This document shows positions 20,300 through 32,330 of a stretch of DNA of 48,912 bases, one piece after another; position 1 is the stretch's first letter; every line of letters starts with the position of its first letter. The stretch is from NCBI GenBank assembly GCA_938048165.1, contig CALIBP010000041.1, positions 1-48,912 of the forward strand. Direction: 5' to 3'. Source of the stretch: an uncultured Alphaproteobacteria bacterium. Lineage in GTDB: Bacteria; Pseudomonadota; Alphaproteobacteria; MPNO01; UBA2964. Under the pieces are notes generated by a model. It searched no databases, was not told the DNA's origin, and saw only the letters and a list, made by a program, of their open reading frames with translations. The position numbers and the translations under genes are program-made.

Positions 20300-21997
20300 A
20301 TGCTCGCCTCCGTTACGATCCGCGACATCGTCCTGATCGACAAAGTCGAAGTTTCCTTCGAAACGGGCCTGTGCGCGTTAACCGGGGAAACCGGGGCTGG
20401 TAAATCAATATTGCTTGACGCACTCGGCCTGGCGCTTGGGATGCGCGCCAACGCAAGCTTGGTTCGAACGGGCGGGAACGGAAAGAACGACACAGCCCGA
20501 GCCTCAGTCGCTGCATCGTTTGATCTCCCAACTGATCATGCCGTCTTCGCCCTGCTGGCCGACCATGACATCATGGCACCGGATCCCGGCGAACTCCTCA
20601 TTCTAAGGCGCAATCTGGATAAAGACGGCAGAGGGCGCGCTTTTATCAACGATCAACCAGTAAGCGTCACCCTTCTAAGACAGGCAGGTGAATCTCTTGT
20701 CGAAATTGAAGGTCAGTTCGCTAGCCACGGATTGATGGATCAAGCAACACACAGAAACTCTTTGGATGGTTTTGCAAATTTGAAGGATGCCTCACACGAG
20801 GTTTCTGTTCTGTACGAGAAATGGAAAGAAGCAGAGCTATCCCTGACAGAAGCAATTGCCGCCCTCGAACAAAATCGCGCCGACGAAGACTATCTCCGGC
20901 ATTCGCTGGCGGAACTCGCAGAACTCGACCCTAAATCCGGCGAAGAAACAGAACTGGCAGAAACACGGGCGCTTCTGATGAACGGCGAGCGGTTGGTCTC
21001 TGCTATGGCATCAGCCGAGAAGTCCTTATCTAACGGCGACGGCGTAGAGGATCGATTGACCGCAGCCCAGCGCATCCTCACCCACGAAGTCAAAGCCGCC
21101 GCCGGCAGGCTTGACGCCGTCATGGATGCGCTTGCCATAGCAAGCGACGCTGTCGCCGACGCGGAAGCACTTCTTCATCGCGTCATGGTCGATGCAGAAC
21201 CGGACCCCGCCAAACTGGAGTTCTGTGAAGAACGCCTGTTTGCGATCCGCGCGATGGCCAGAAAACACAATATTGCTGTTGAGGACCTCCCCACATTGCG
21301 CGTCAATTTGGAGCAAAAACTCGCCCAAATTGACGATGCCGGTGGGTTACTCCAAAAGCTACAGGCGGAACGAGACCAGGCCTTCGCAAACTATAAATCA
21401 AACGCCCAAGACCTCAGCCAAAAGAGAAAAAAAGCGGCGACCAAGCTCGACAACGCTGTCGCACTCGAACTACCGCCGCTAAAGCTCGAAAAAGCTACCT
21501 TTACAACCCGTATCGATACGGTGGACGAAAAGGATTGGGGGCCCAACGGCATTGACCGCATTCATTTTGAAGTGTCCACCAACCCCGGCGCGCCCTCCGG
21601 CCCATTGGCCCGCATTGCGTCGGGGGGCGAGCTCGCCCGCTTCCTTCTCGCCCTGAAAGTCGTCCTGCATCGTTCCAATGCAATCCCAACATTGATATTT
21701 GACGAGGTTGATTCTGGCATCGGCGGCGCCGTTGCCGCGGCCGTTGGAGAACGACTGGCCAAACTTGCTGAAACCGTTCAGGTCTTGGCCATTACCCATT
21801 CCCCACAGGTTGCGTCTTGCGCGTCGCGGCATCTGCAAATCGCAAAATCGGAGAACAAAGGCGTCGTAACGACCAATGTATCGCAACTTTCAGAGGATGA
21901 CCGGCAGGAAGAAATTGCCCGAATGCTCGCAGGGACACACATTACTGATGAGGCGAGAGCTGCCGCCGCAAGCCTAATGTCACGAGAGGGCACGTGA
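20300..21997 (+). CDS. recN: DNA repair ATPase RecN
   Basis: RecN is an SMC-like ATPase that acts in recombinational double-strand break repair. The N-terminal half holds the Walker A loop GETGAGKSILLDAL near residue 36. A coiled-coil middle with heptad-rich Glu/Ala/Leu stretches covers about residues 160-390. The C-terminal half holds the ABC-type signature ASGGELARFLLAL near residue 439 and the Walker B segment TLIFDEVDSGIGG near residue 470. At 565 residues it has the usual length. It follows bamD closely; I saw no alphaproteobacterial LexA box (GTTC-N7-GTTC) directly upstream. Confidence 0.95.
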   Translation: MLASVTIRDIVLIDKVEVSFETGLCALTGETGAGKSILLDALGLALGMRANASLVRTGGNGKNDTARASVAASFDLPTDHAVFALLADHDIMAPDPGELLILRRNLDKDGRGRAFINDQPVSVTLLRQAGESLVEIEGQFASHGLMDQATHRNSLDGFANLKDASHEVSVLYEKWKEAELSLTEAIAALEQNRADEDYLRHSLAELAELDPKSGEETELAETRALLMNGERLVSAMASAEKSLSNGDGVEDRLTAAQRILTHEVKAAAGRLDAVMDALAIASDAVADAEALLHRVMVDAEPDPAKLEFCEERLFAIRAMARKHNIAVEDLPTLRVNLEQKLAQIDDAGGLLQKLQAERDQAFANYKSNAQDLSQKRKKAATKLDNAVALELPPLKLEKATFTTRIDTVDEKDWGPNGIDRIHFEVSTNPGAPSGPLARIASGGELARFLLALKVVLHRSNAIPTLIFDEVDSGIGGAVAAAVGERLAKLAETVQVLAITHSPQVASCASRHLQIAKSENKGVVTTNVSQLSEDDRQEEIARMLAGTHITDEARAAAASLMSREGT

Positions 21998-22013
21998 CCG
22001 AAACCAGCGTTAA

Positions 22014-25393
<3,380 letters not shown>

Positions 25394-25402
25394 TGACCTT
25401 GT

Positions 25403-27445
25403 TTAGCGTGTGGCTGCGGATGAAAGAGGTTGGGTCGCTCCCTCGAGCCAGGCTGCGGTTTCGGGATCAACTAACGGGGTTATCGTCGAGCGGACACGAG
25501 CGTGATAGCCATTCAACCAGTCTATTTCATCTGGCGTCATTATTGATACATCAATTAGGCTCAAATCAATGGGGGCAAGGGTTAGCGCTTCGAATTCAAG
25601 CATATCCCGTCCATCATCGCCGGATTTATCAATCGCTGCCGAACGGACGATCTCAAGATTTTCAATTCGAATTCCAAATGCGCCCTCTTTGTAATAGCCA
25701 GGCTCGTTAGAAACGATCATCCCGGGCTGCAGGGGCACATCTGCTGACCGTTTTGCAATGCGGTGCGGACCCTCATGGACCCCTAAATAGGCCCCGACGC
25801 CGTGCCCGGTACCATGATCAAAATCCAGGCCAACATCCCACAATGGCTGACGGGCGAGCGAGTCCAGCTGTCCACCGCTCGTGCCAACAGGAAAGCGCGC
25901 CGTCGCAATCCCGGAATGCCCTTTCAACACCCTTGTAAAGCGATCCCGCATCTCGTCGGTCGGTAACCCAATGGCGACCGTTCTCGTAACATCGGTTGTG
26001 CCATCAAGGTACTGGGCACCTGAATCGACCAGAAACAGTGAACCGGGTTCCAGCTTGCGGTTTGTTGCCGGTGTCACCCGATAGTGGACAACTGCGCCAT
26101 TTGGTCCCGCCCCTGATATCGTATCAAAAGACAGTCCCTTAAAATTCTTACCACCTGCCCGAATTTCATAGAGTTTATCCACCGCCGACAGCTCATCCAC
26201 CTCACCGGCGGGACCAGCCTTAGACAACCACGCCAGAAATGTACAAAGCGCAGCACCGTCACGGATGTGGGCATTTCGCACGCCCTGCAGCTCCACGCTA
26301 TTCTTGCAAGCCTTAGGCAATACGCAGGGGTCATCCTTTGCAACGATCTCTGCCCCAGCCGCTTCTAATTGGTTCAGCACCCAAACCGGTGCCGTAGACG
26401 GGGCAACGACAACCGAAGCAGCCGCCGCGCCCAGCGTCGCCAAAGCAATTCCGAATTCGTCCGCTGGCCGCAAGGCGACCTTGTCATCAAACGAATCCAT
26501 CGTCGCTGATGTCACTTTTCGGGCATCCATAAACAACTCAACAGACCCTGAAGCATTTAAAATAGCGAAACCGAGAGCAACTGGCGTATTTGGCAAGTCA
26601 CCGCCCCGGATATTCAGAAGCCACGCTATAGAATCTGGTGCCGTTAGTACCGCTGCCTGAGCACCCTGCGCTCTAACGGTCGCAGCCGTTTCGGCAAGCT
26701 TCTCGGCAGTCGAGCGGCCAGCGATTTCTAAGGGGTGAGGATACACAGGTGCCAATGGCGCAGGTGGCTGATCTGTCCACACCTCATCAAGCGGATTAGA
26801 CTCAACCTGCACAAGATGAATTTCAGCTGTCCGACATTTTTCAACCAGCTGCGTGATACCCGCTTGAGTGTGAAGCCAGGGATCATATCCGATCCTCGAA
26901 CCTGCCGGTGCATTCTCGGCGATCCAATGCCCCGGTGGATCATCCGAAATACTACAAAATTCATAGAGTTTGGGGTCCGCCTGTTCACGGACCTGTAAGG
27001 TGTAGCGTCCATCAACAAAAAGGGCCGCCTTGTCTTTTAAGATCACCGCCATACCAGCCGAGCCTGTAAAATCTGTTAGCCAGGCAAGACGCTGTGCGCG
27101 TTTGGGCGGAAACTCCGATTGATGTTCATCCGAAAGAGGAACCAGAAACCCATCTAGGTCCCGATTGGACAGCTCGTCACGCAATGACTCAATACGTATG
27201 GTCGGGGACAGTGGCTTTTCAACGACGGATGACTCGCAGACCGCCAAAAACGACCTCAACGCATCCCGCAGCGCCGCAGAGGGGTTCGGCGCGACTAAGT
27301 CCATCCAGAGATCAGGGTCGACGGGTTCAGGCGCTGCCAATTGCCCTTCCACCAACAACCGTAACTCTTCGATGCTTAACGCACAGTCATGTGCCCTTAA
27401 CAGCGATTCCAAGCCTGCTTCGCCGTCATTTTCTGCGTTAACCAT
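25403..27445 (-). CDS. pepP: Xaa-Pro aminopeptidase (aminopeptidase P, M24B)
   Basis: This two-metal peptidase removes N-terminal residues that precede proline. The creatinase-like N-terminal domains start near residue 83 (IRIESLRDEL), and the pita-bread catalytic domain covers about 390-610. The metal ligands can all be assigned: Asp474 (LVDSGAQ), Asp485 (TDVTR), His548 (GTGHGVG), Glu581 (NEPGYY) and Glu595 (RIENL). The protein is 680 residues, about 80 more than the 600-residue bacterial members I know, because of an acidic, leucine-rich N-terminal extension. An internal Met48 could start a shorter form. The MFS transporter follows nine bases downstream. Confidence 0.92.
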   Translation of the reverse strand: MVNAENDGEAGLESLLRAHDCALSIEELRLLVEGQLAAPEPVDPDLWMDLVAPNPSAALRDALRSFLAVCESSVVEKPLSPTIRIESLRDELSNRDLDGFLVPLSDEHQSEFPPKRAQRLAWLTDFTGSAGMAVILKDKAALFVDGRYTLQVREQADPKLYEFCSISDDPPGHWIAENAPAGSRIGYDPWLHTQAGITQLVEKCRTAEIHLVQVESNPLDEVWTDQPPAPLAPVYPHPLEIAGRSTAEKLAETAATVRAQGAQAAVLTAPDSIAWLLNIRGGDLPNTPVALGFAILNASGSVELFMDARKVTSATMDSFDDKVALRPADEFGIALATLGAAAASVVVAPSTAPVWVLNQLEAAGAEIVAKDDPCVLPKACKNSVELQGVRNAHIRDGAALCTFLAWLSKAGPAGEVDELSAVDKLYEIRAGGKNFKGLSFDTISGAGPNGAVVHYRVTPATNRKLEPGSLFLVDSGAQYLDGTTDVTRTVAIGLPTDEMRDRFTRVLKGHSGIATARFPVGTSGGQLDSLARQPLWDVGLDFDHGTGHGVGAYLGVHEGPHRIAKRSADVPLQPGMIVSNEPGYYKEGAFGIRIENLEIVRSAAIDKSGDDGRDMLEFEALTLAPIDLSLIDVSIMTPDEIDWLNGYHARVRSTITPLVDPETAAWLEGATQPLSSAATR

Positions 27446-27611
27446 AATAAACTACGTTTTCCGGAATTGTTGCTAAGGCGCCTAGGCATAATTCTTCTAA
27501 CCTTAACGAATTAGGCCAAATAATTTGTACCAGTGTAACCATTTATAAAACAAGAATTGACATAAAACCGACGTTATATCGCAACAACTCTTCCAAGTAG
27601 GGAGAAAGAAA

Positions 27612-27911
27612 ATGTCAAATAGACTAGGAACCCAATATCGGTTGCCTCTGATTGCAGACCCTGAATATGCAATTCGGACCAGTAAAGACTATGAAGCTGG
27701 ACGCGCCGGTGCCCAACGTCTCGAATATTTCATCCATGATATTGCACGTGGCCCAAAACACGTTTACTCGTTTATCAACTGGACGCGGAAAATGATTGAT
27801 CTGTCGCTTTGGATGAAAAGCGTTTGGGCCCTGAGCGATGAGGAACTCGCCCGTCATGGCGTGTTCCGTCACAACATCGGCAATCTATTCGTAAAGGCTT
27901 GCCGAAGCTGA
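27612..27911 (+). CDS. Small DUF1127-like protein
   Basis: This is a 99-residue soluble protein. Its C-terminal part, MKSVWALSDEELARHGVFRH, resembles the core of DUF1127/YjiS proteins (arginine-rich helix, then LSD-x-EL-x-x-x-G). The first 60 residues are not familiar. A GGGAG sequence about eight bases before the ATG supports translation. DUF1127 proteins are small RNA-binding-type proteins involved in phosphate, RNA or stress physiology in several alphaproteobacteria, but no role can be assigned here. It is transcribed divergently from pepP and ends 11 bases before the convergent prmA stop. Confidence 0.65.
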   Translation: MSNRLGTQYRLPLIADPEYAIRTSKDYEAGRAGAQRLEYFIHDIARGPKHVYSFINWTRKMIDLSLWMKSVWALSDEELARHGVFRHNIGNLFVKACRS

Positions 27912-27922
27912 GACCGCCGCCG

Positions 27923-28816
27923 CTATTTCATCCGCAAGACCAACGTCGTCCACTCATCGATTTCAAGGTGATCGATGACCTCGAGCCCGGCTGTCTTGTG
28001 CGCAGCAATCACGCCAGCCGCCTGCTCATTTAATATGCCCGATAGGATCAGATGCCCGGCCGAAGACACCTGTTTGGCCGTGTCTGGAGCGGCAGCAATT
28101 AGAGGGCCCGCCAGAATATTGGCGACAACCAGGTCAAACGGGCTTGCTGTTGCAATCTCAGAGGCGGCGTAGAAATCGCTCTCAAATACCCTCACCGCAT
28201 GGGAACATTTGTTTTTCTCGACATTTTCTAATGCGGTCTCCACTGCAGACGGATCATTATCACAAGCCAGGATCTCGGTATCTGGCAAAAGCTTGCATAT
28301 CCCAATAGCCAGAATTGCTGATCCACAGCCAACATCAATCGCGTTACGTACCTGGAAACCACCAGCAACCAGCCCTTCCAAGCTCCTGAGGCACCCTTCA
28401 GTTGTCTGGTGTTCACCTGTTCCAAAGGCCAGTCCGGCATCAAGAGCGATGGGCATCTTGTCTGTGGGAAGATCACCGTCAAAATGATCGGGATATATAA
28501 AGAAATTGCCGATCGTTACGGGAGGCGTCCGCGCCTGATATTGCGCAACCCAATCAACTCTGGCGACCTTTTTTATTTTGATATTTGGTGCTGCTACCCC
28601 TGCCGCCAAAGCCCCAACGAGCAATCTTAATTCCAACTCTGAAGGGTCTGGCTTAATCGAACAGAAGCCAGTGACCTGGCGGCCTTCTGCACCAGCATCC
28701 TCGTCCATACTGATCCCGTCGACAAAAGGGTCTAGAATCGCTTCAAAGATCGAAAGATGGTCTTTTTCGGCGATATGGAAAACGATCTGCCAGCTATCAG
28801 ATGGGTCGTCTCCCAT
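27923..28816 (-). CDS. prmA: Ribosomal protein L11 methyltransferase PrmA
   Basis: PrmA is the class I SAM-dependent enzyme that methylates ribosomal protein L11 on lysines and its N-terminus. The N-terminal L11-recognition domain is short. The catalytic domain shows LDAGLAFGTGEHQTTEGCL, the SAM loop DVGCGSAILAIG near residue 160, the acidic CDNDPSAVETA, and the NPPY-like VVANILAGPLI. Its 297 residues are normal for the family. The start lies four bases after the stop of the upstream UvrD-type helicase gene, so the two share a transcript. Confidence 0.93.
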   Translation of the reverse strand: MGDDPSDSWQIVFHIAEKDHLSIFEAILDPFVDGISMDEDAGAEGRQVTGFCSIKPDPSELELRLLVGALAAGVAAPNIKIKKVARVDWVAQYQARTPPVTIGNFFIYPDHFDGDLPTDKMPIALDAGLAFGTGEHQTTEGCLRSLEGLVAGGFQVRNAIDVGCGSAILAIGICKLLPDTEILACDNDPSAVETALENVEKNKCSHAVRVFESDFYAASEIATASPFDLVVANILAGPLIAAAPDTAKQVSSAGHLILSGILNEQAAGVIAAHKTAGLEVIDHLEIDEWTTLVLRMK

Positions 28817-28820
28817 TGGA

Positions 28821-31115
28821 TCAAGCGAGCTCCACGAAACTATCCATCACTTTCTTGGTCCCGGCTTTCTCGAAATCTATCTCAAGTTTATTGCCGTCGA
28901 TCGATTTTACCTTCCCATAACCAAATTTTTGGTGAAACACCCGGACACCGCGTTCAATTCCGCCCGCTGATGGCAAGCTTTCGATCACTTTCGCCCGGCC
29001 ATCAATAACGCCCGCTTCTTTGCGCTTGCCGCGCGCTGACTGCATCCGTTGAAATCCTGGCCCTCGCCCTGCCGCCGTCCATTCTGAAGCGGCATCATCT
29101 TCAAATCCCGATGTCGCCGGGTAGCTACCATAAAGTCCGGCATCCGTTATGGCCTCAACATGATCCGCGGGCAGCTCTTCAACAAACCGCGATGGTATCG
29201 ACGCCTGCCATTGGTTATAGATCCGCCGGTTCGCTGCAAAACTGACATGGGCGCGTTGTCGTGCCCGCGTCAGCCCGACATACGCCAGCCTACGCTCTTC
29301 TTCGAGGGCGGGTGCGCCACCTTCATCCATCGTGCGCTGATTAGGGAATACACCCTCCTCCCAGCCCGGAAGAAAAACTGTATCAAATTCCAGGCCTTTC
29401 GCGGCATGTAGAGTCATCAGGCTAACCATTTCGCCACCATCTGCCTGACCGGCTTCCATCACCAGACTGACATGTTCGAGAAAGCCTGACAGGTTTTCAA
29501 ATTCTTCCAGCGCGCTGACGAGCTCGCGGAGATTCTCCAACCGACCGGGGGCTTCCGGAGACTTATCCTTTTGCCACATCTCGGTGTAACCGGACTCATC
29601 AAGAACGGTTTCGACGAGTTCTACCTGATCAACCGTTTCAGCGAGTCCCGACCAGCGATCAAAATCCGTCAGGAGGGCTGTAATCGCCCGCCGGGCTTGT
29701 GGTCTTAATTCGTCCGTCCCGGCCAGCCGCCGCGCGGCCTCGGTCAGCGAAATTGATTGCGCCCGCGACAAATGATGAATGGCCTGCATGGTTGCCGCCC
29801 CGATTCCTCGGCGTGGCACATTGATAATCCGTTCAAAGGCTAATCCGTCGTCAGGTTGGTTGATGACACGCATATAGGCGATAGCATCCCGAATTTCCTG
29901 GCGCTCATAAAATCGGGGACCTCCAATCACGCGATAAGGGATGCCAACGGTAATAAAGCGCTCCTCAAATTCCCGCATCTGGAAACTCGCCCGCACCAAA
30001 ACCGCGATCTGATCAAGGGAATGGCCCTTTACCTGTATGGCTTCAATTTCATCAGCAATATTTCGGGCCTCGGCTTCACCATCCCACACACCGCGGACCG
30101 TGATTTTGTCGCCAGCAGCACGCTCCGTCCAAAGCGTCTTACCAAGCCGCCCCGCGTTATGAGCGATCAAAGCCGACGCTGCCGCCAAAATCTCCGGTGT
30201 TGACCGGTAATTTTGCTCCAAGCGAAAAACCTGCGCGCCAGAGAAATCTTCCTCAAATCTCAGAATATTGCCGATCTCCGCGCCGCGCCAGCTATAGATA
30301 GATTGGTCGTCATCACCGACACAGCAAATATTTCGGTTGGTCTGAGCTAATAGTCGAAGCCACAGATATTGAGCGACATTGGTATCCTGATACTCATCAA
30401 CCAGAACATATTTAAACCGACGCTGATATTCCGCCAGGATCATTTCATCAGTGGTAAACAGCGTCAGATTGTGGAGCAGCAGGTCACCGAAATCACAGGC
30501 ATTGAGGGTGACCAGACGCTGTTGATACTCTTTGTAAAGTTCGAGTGCCTTGCCGCCGGCAAATTCGCCGATATCCGCTGTCGACACCTTCTCCGGAACA
30601 AGCCCGCGATCTTTCCAGCGCTGAATAATCGCCAAAAGCGCGCGCGCTGGCCATTTACTGTGGTCGATATCGTTGGCTTCCAATATCTGTTTTAGAAGCC
30701 GCTGCTGGTCATCCGAATCCAGAATTGTGAAGTTTGATTTGAGACCAATTATCTCTGCATGACGCCGCAATATCCGTGCCGCTACGGAATGAAACGTCCC
30801 AATCCATAGATCCTCTGCGACCGGCCCAACCAGCCCGGCAACACGCTCCCGCATCTCGCGCGCCGCCTTATTGGTAAAGGTGACGGCGAGGATCTGTCCA
30901 GGAAACGCCTTCCGGGTCACCAGAATATGAGCGAGGCGCGTTATCAGCACCCGCGTTTTACCGGTCCCCGCACCTGCCAGGACAAGAACAGGTCCATCCA
31001 CGGCTTCCACAGCACCACGCTGGACCGGATTCAACGTCGCCAGATAAGGCGGTGAGGCTTGCTGGGTCGTTTGAGGCGCAGGGGCCGACGGTGCTGGTTC
31101 TATAATGTCAGACAT
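28821..31115 (-). CDS. uvrD: UvrD/PcrA-type superfamily 1 DNA helicase
   Basis: This is a 3'-5' helicase for nucleotide excision repair, mismatch repair and removal of stalled RNA polymerase. SF1A motifs in order are: Q motif LNPVQRGAVEAVDGPVLVLAGAGTGKT including Walker A near residue 52 (a continuous conserved stretch), TFTNKAAREM, VDEYQDTN near residue 243, DDDQSIYSWRGA, LEQNYRST, VSLMTLHAAKGLEFD and YVGLTRAR. The C-terminal 50 residues (GVRVFHQKFGYGKVKSIDG onward) match the Tudor-like domain of PcrA/UvrD. At 764 residues it is full length. The family split between UvrD and PcrA names cannot be settled by eye. Confidence 0.94.
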   Translation of the reverse strand: MSDIIEPAPSAPAPQTTQQASPPYLATLNPVQRGAVEAVDGPVLVLAGAGTGKTRVLITRLAHILVTRKAFPGQILAVTFTNKAAREMRERVAGLVGPVAEDLWIGTFHSVAARILRRHAEIIGLKSNFTILDSDDQQRLLKQILEANDIDHSKWPARALLAIIQRWKDRGLVPEKVSTADIGEFAGGKALELYKEYQQRLVTLNACDFGDLLLHNLTLFTTDEMILAEYQRRFKYVLVDEYQDTNVAQYLWLRLLAQTNRNICCVGDDDQSIYSWRGAEIGNILRFEEDFSGAQVFRLEQNYRSTPEILAAASALIAHNAGRLGKTLWTERAAGDKITVRGVWDGEAEARNIADEIEAIQVKGHSLDQIAVLVRASFQMREFEERFITVGIPYRVIGGPRFYERQEIRDAIAYMRVINQPDDGLAFERIINVPRRGIGAATMQAIHHLSRAQSISLTEAARRLAGTDELRPQARRAITALLTDFDRWSGLAETVDQVELVETVLDESGYTEMWQKDKSPEAPGRLENLRELVSALEEFENLSGFLEHVSLVMEAGQADGGEMVSLMTLHAAKGLEFDTVFLPGWEEGVFPNQRTMDEGGAPALEEERRLAYVGLTRARQRAHVSFAANRRIYNQWQASIPSRFVEELPADHVEAITDAGLYGSYPATSGFEDDAASEWTAAGRGPGFQRMQSARGKRKEAGVIDGRAKVIESLPSAGGIERGVRVFHQKFGYGKVKSIDGNKLEIDFEKAGTKKVMDSFVELA

Positions 31116-31129
31116 GGGAGCCGGTACTA

Positions 31130-31144
31130 TATCAGTGACTGATA
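31130..31144. promoter_or_regulatory. Perfect palindrome upstream of uvrD
   Basis: TATCAGT-G-ACTGATA is a perfect 7-base inverted repeat around one central base, 15 to 29 bases before the uvrD start codon. Its position in the leader or promoter of the helicase gene suggests an operator. It does not match the alphaproteobacterial LexA box. Confidence 0.4.
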
Positions 31145-31232
31145 GGCCTGGGCGATTGCCGAATTGCGCTTTTCGATTCGATTTAGCGAAAATTTGGTCG
31201 TGAAATTGTGATCTCGGGGTAATTTTCTGTAA

Positions 31233-31260
31233 TTGCCCTAAGAACGCAACGCGCTATATC
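31233..31260 (+). promoter_or_regulatory. Candidate promoter for the HtrA-like gene
   Basis: TTGCCC (31233-31238) and TATATC (31255-31260) are separated by 16 bases and lie 32 bases before the start at 31292. Each hexamer matches the sigma70 consensus at four of six positions, so the call is modest. Confidence 0.3.
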
Positions 31261-31291
31261 GTTCCTAGGTCTCGGATAAGAGGGTTAAACC

Positions 31292-32329
31292 ATGCCCAAA
31301 GCAAAGATTCGTCGTTCGTCGCGTTTTTCAATTATCTCCAGAGGGATTGCTCTGGTTGCCTTGACCCTTGGGCTCATTTCCACATTTCTAGGGACGGGGT
31401 CGGCGCAATCAGGATTCACCGTCGATGGTGTTCTTGAAGCAGTCGTTCAAGTTGTTTCCAAAGTCCCGGCTGAGGCCAGAACAGCCCGGAGCCTTGGGAC
31501 CAATCGAGATGGCAGTGGTGTCATTATTGATTCTAACGGGCTCATATTAACCATCGGATACGCCATTCTCGAAGCGGAAAGCACTGAAATTATTCTCTCC
31601 AGCGGCAAACGGGTCACCGCGCGTACGATTGCATATGATCATGCCTCCGGATTTGGGCTCTTACGGGCAAATGAGAAGCTCTCCGCAAAACCCGTGGAAC
31701 TCGGCGATTCCCGCGATTTGGCGGTTAGGGACCCAATCCTCATGGTAAGCCATGGCGGCCGCAAAGGGGCACTGCCAGGACTTGTCGTATCGCGGCGACC
31801 GTTTGCGGGTTCCTGGGAATACATGCTTGAAAAAGCCATCTATACCGCCCCTCCCCACCCGGCCTTCGGCGGCGCCGCGTTATTTTCCTCTAAAGGCAAG
31901 CTGGTCGGAATTGGTTCTCTCATCGTCGGCGACGCGGTGGAACCGGGACACGCAACACCCGGCAATATGTTCATTCCCATCGACCAACTTAAACCCATTC
32001 TCGGCGATCTCCTGGAAAAAGGCCGTGCCGCCGGTCCCCATCGACCCTGGCTCGGCCTGTATGCACAGGAAATCCAGGGCCGATTATTCGTATCCCGGAC
32101 AGCCCGCGGTGGGCCGGCACAAGCTGCAGGCGTCAAGCAAGGGGATCTCGTTGTCGGTGTTGCCGGAGAACCGGTAACGAGTTTGATCGATTTTTATCGT
32201 CGGGTTTGGAAGCTGGGTGATGCTGGCATTTCAGTACCACTTGATATTTTGCAAGGCGCAAAAGTACGACCGATATCCATAAAATCGACTGATCGATACA
32301 AGTGGCTCAAACTCGACCACAGCTATTGA
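31292..32329 (+). CDS. HtrA-like periplasmic pseudoprotease with PDZ domain
   Basis: The protein starts with a basic region and a hydrophobic signal segment (about residues 15-38, ending GSAQS). A trypsin-like HtrA/DegP fold follows (GSGVIIDSNGLILT near 75-87), then a PDZ domain (about 250-335). The fold is recognisable but all three catalytic positions are changed. The LTNxHV motif reads LTIGYAI with Tyr90 for His. The Asp position reads Gly120 in DHASGFGLL. The GNSGG motif reads PAFGGA with Phe192 for Ser. It should therefore bind rather than cut. Its stop is two bases from the convergent ClC gene. The start ATG at 31292 has AGAGGG upstream. Confidence 0.8.
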   Translation: MPKAKIRRSSRFSIISRGIALVALTLGLISTFLGTGSAQSGFTVDGVLEAVVQVVSKVPAEARTARSLGTNRDGSGVIIDSNGLILTIGYAILEAESTEIILSSGKRVTARTIAYDHASGFGLLRANEKLSAKPVELGDSRDLAVRDPILMVSHGGRKGALPGLVVSRRPFAGSWEYMLEKAIYTAPPHPAFGGAALFSSKGKLVGIGSLIVGDAVEPGHATPGNMFIPIDQLKPILGDLLEKGRAAGPHRPWLGLYAQEIQGRLFVSRTARGGPAQAAGVKQGDLVVGVAGEPVTSLIDFYRRVWKLGDAGISVPLDILQGAKVRPISIKSTDRYKWLKLDHSY

Positions 32330-32330
32330 G

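Noticed and set aside
27557-27579. TTGACA upstream of the DUF1127-like gene as a sigma70 promoter
   Set aside because: The -35 hexamer is perfect, but the nearest -10-like TTATAT is only 11 bases away and nothing suitable lies at 16-18 bases.
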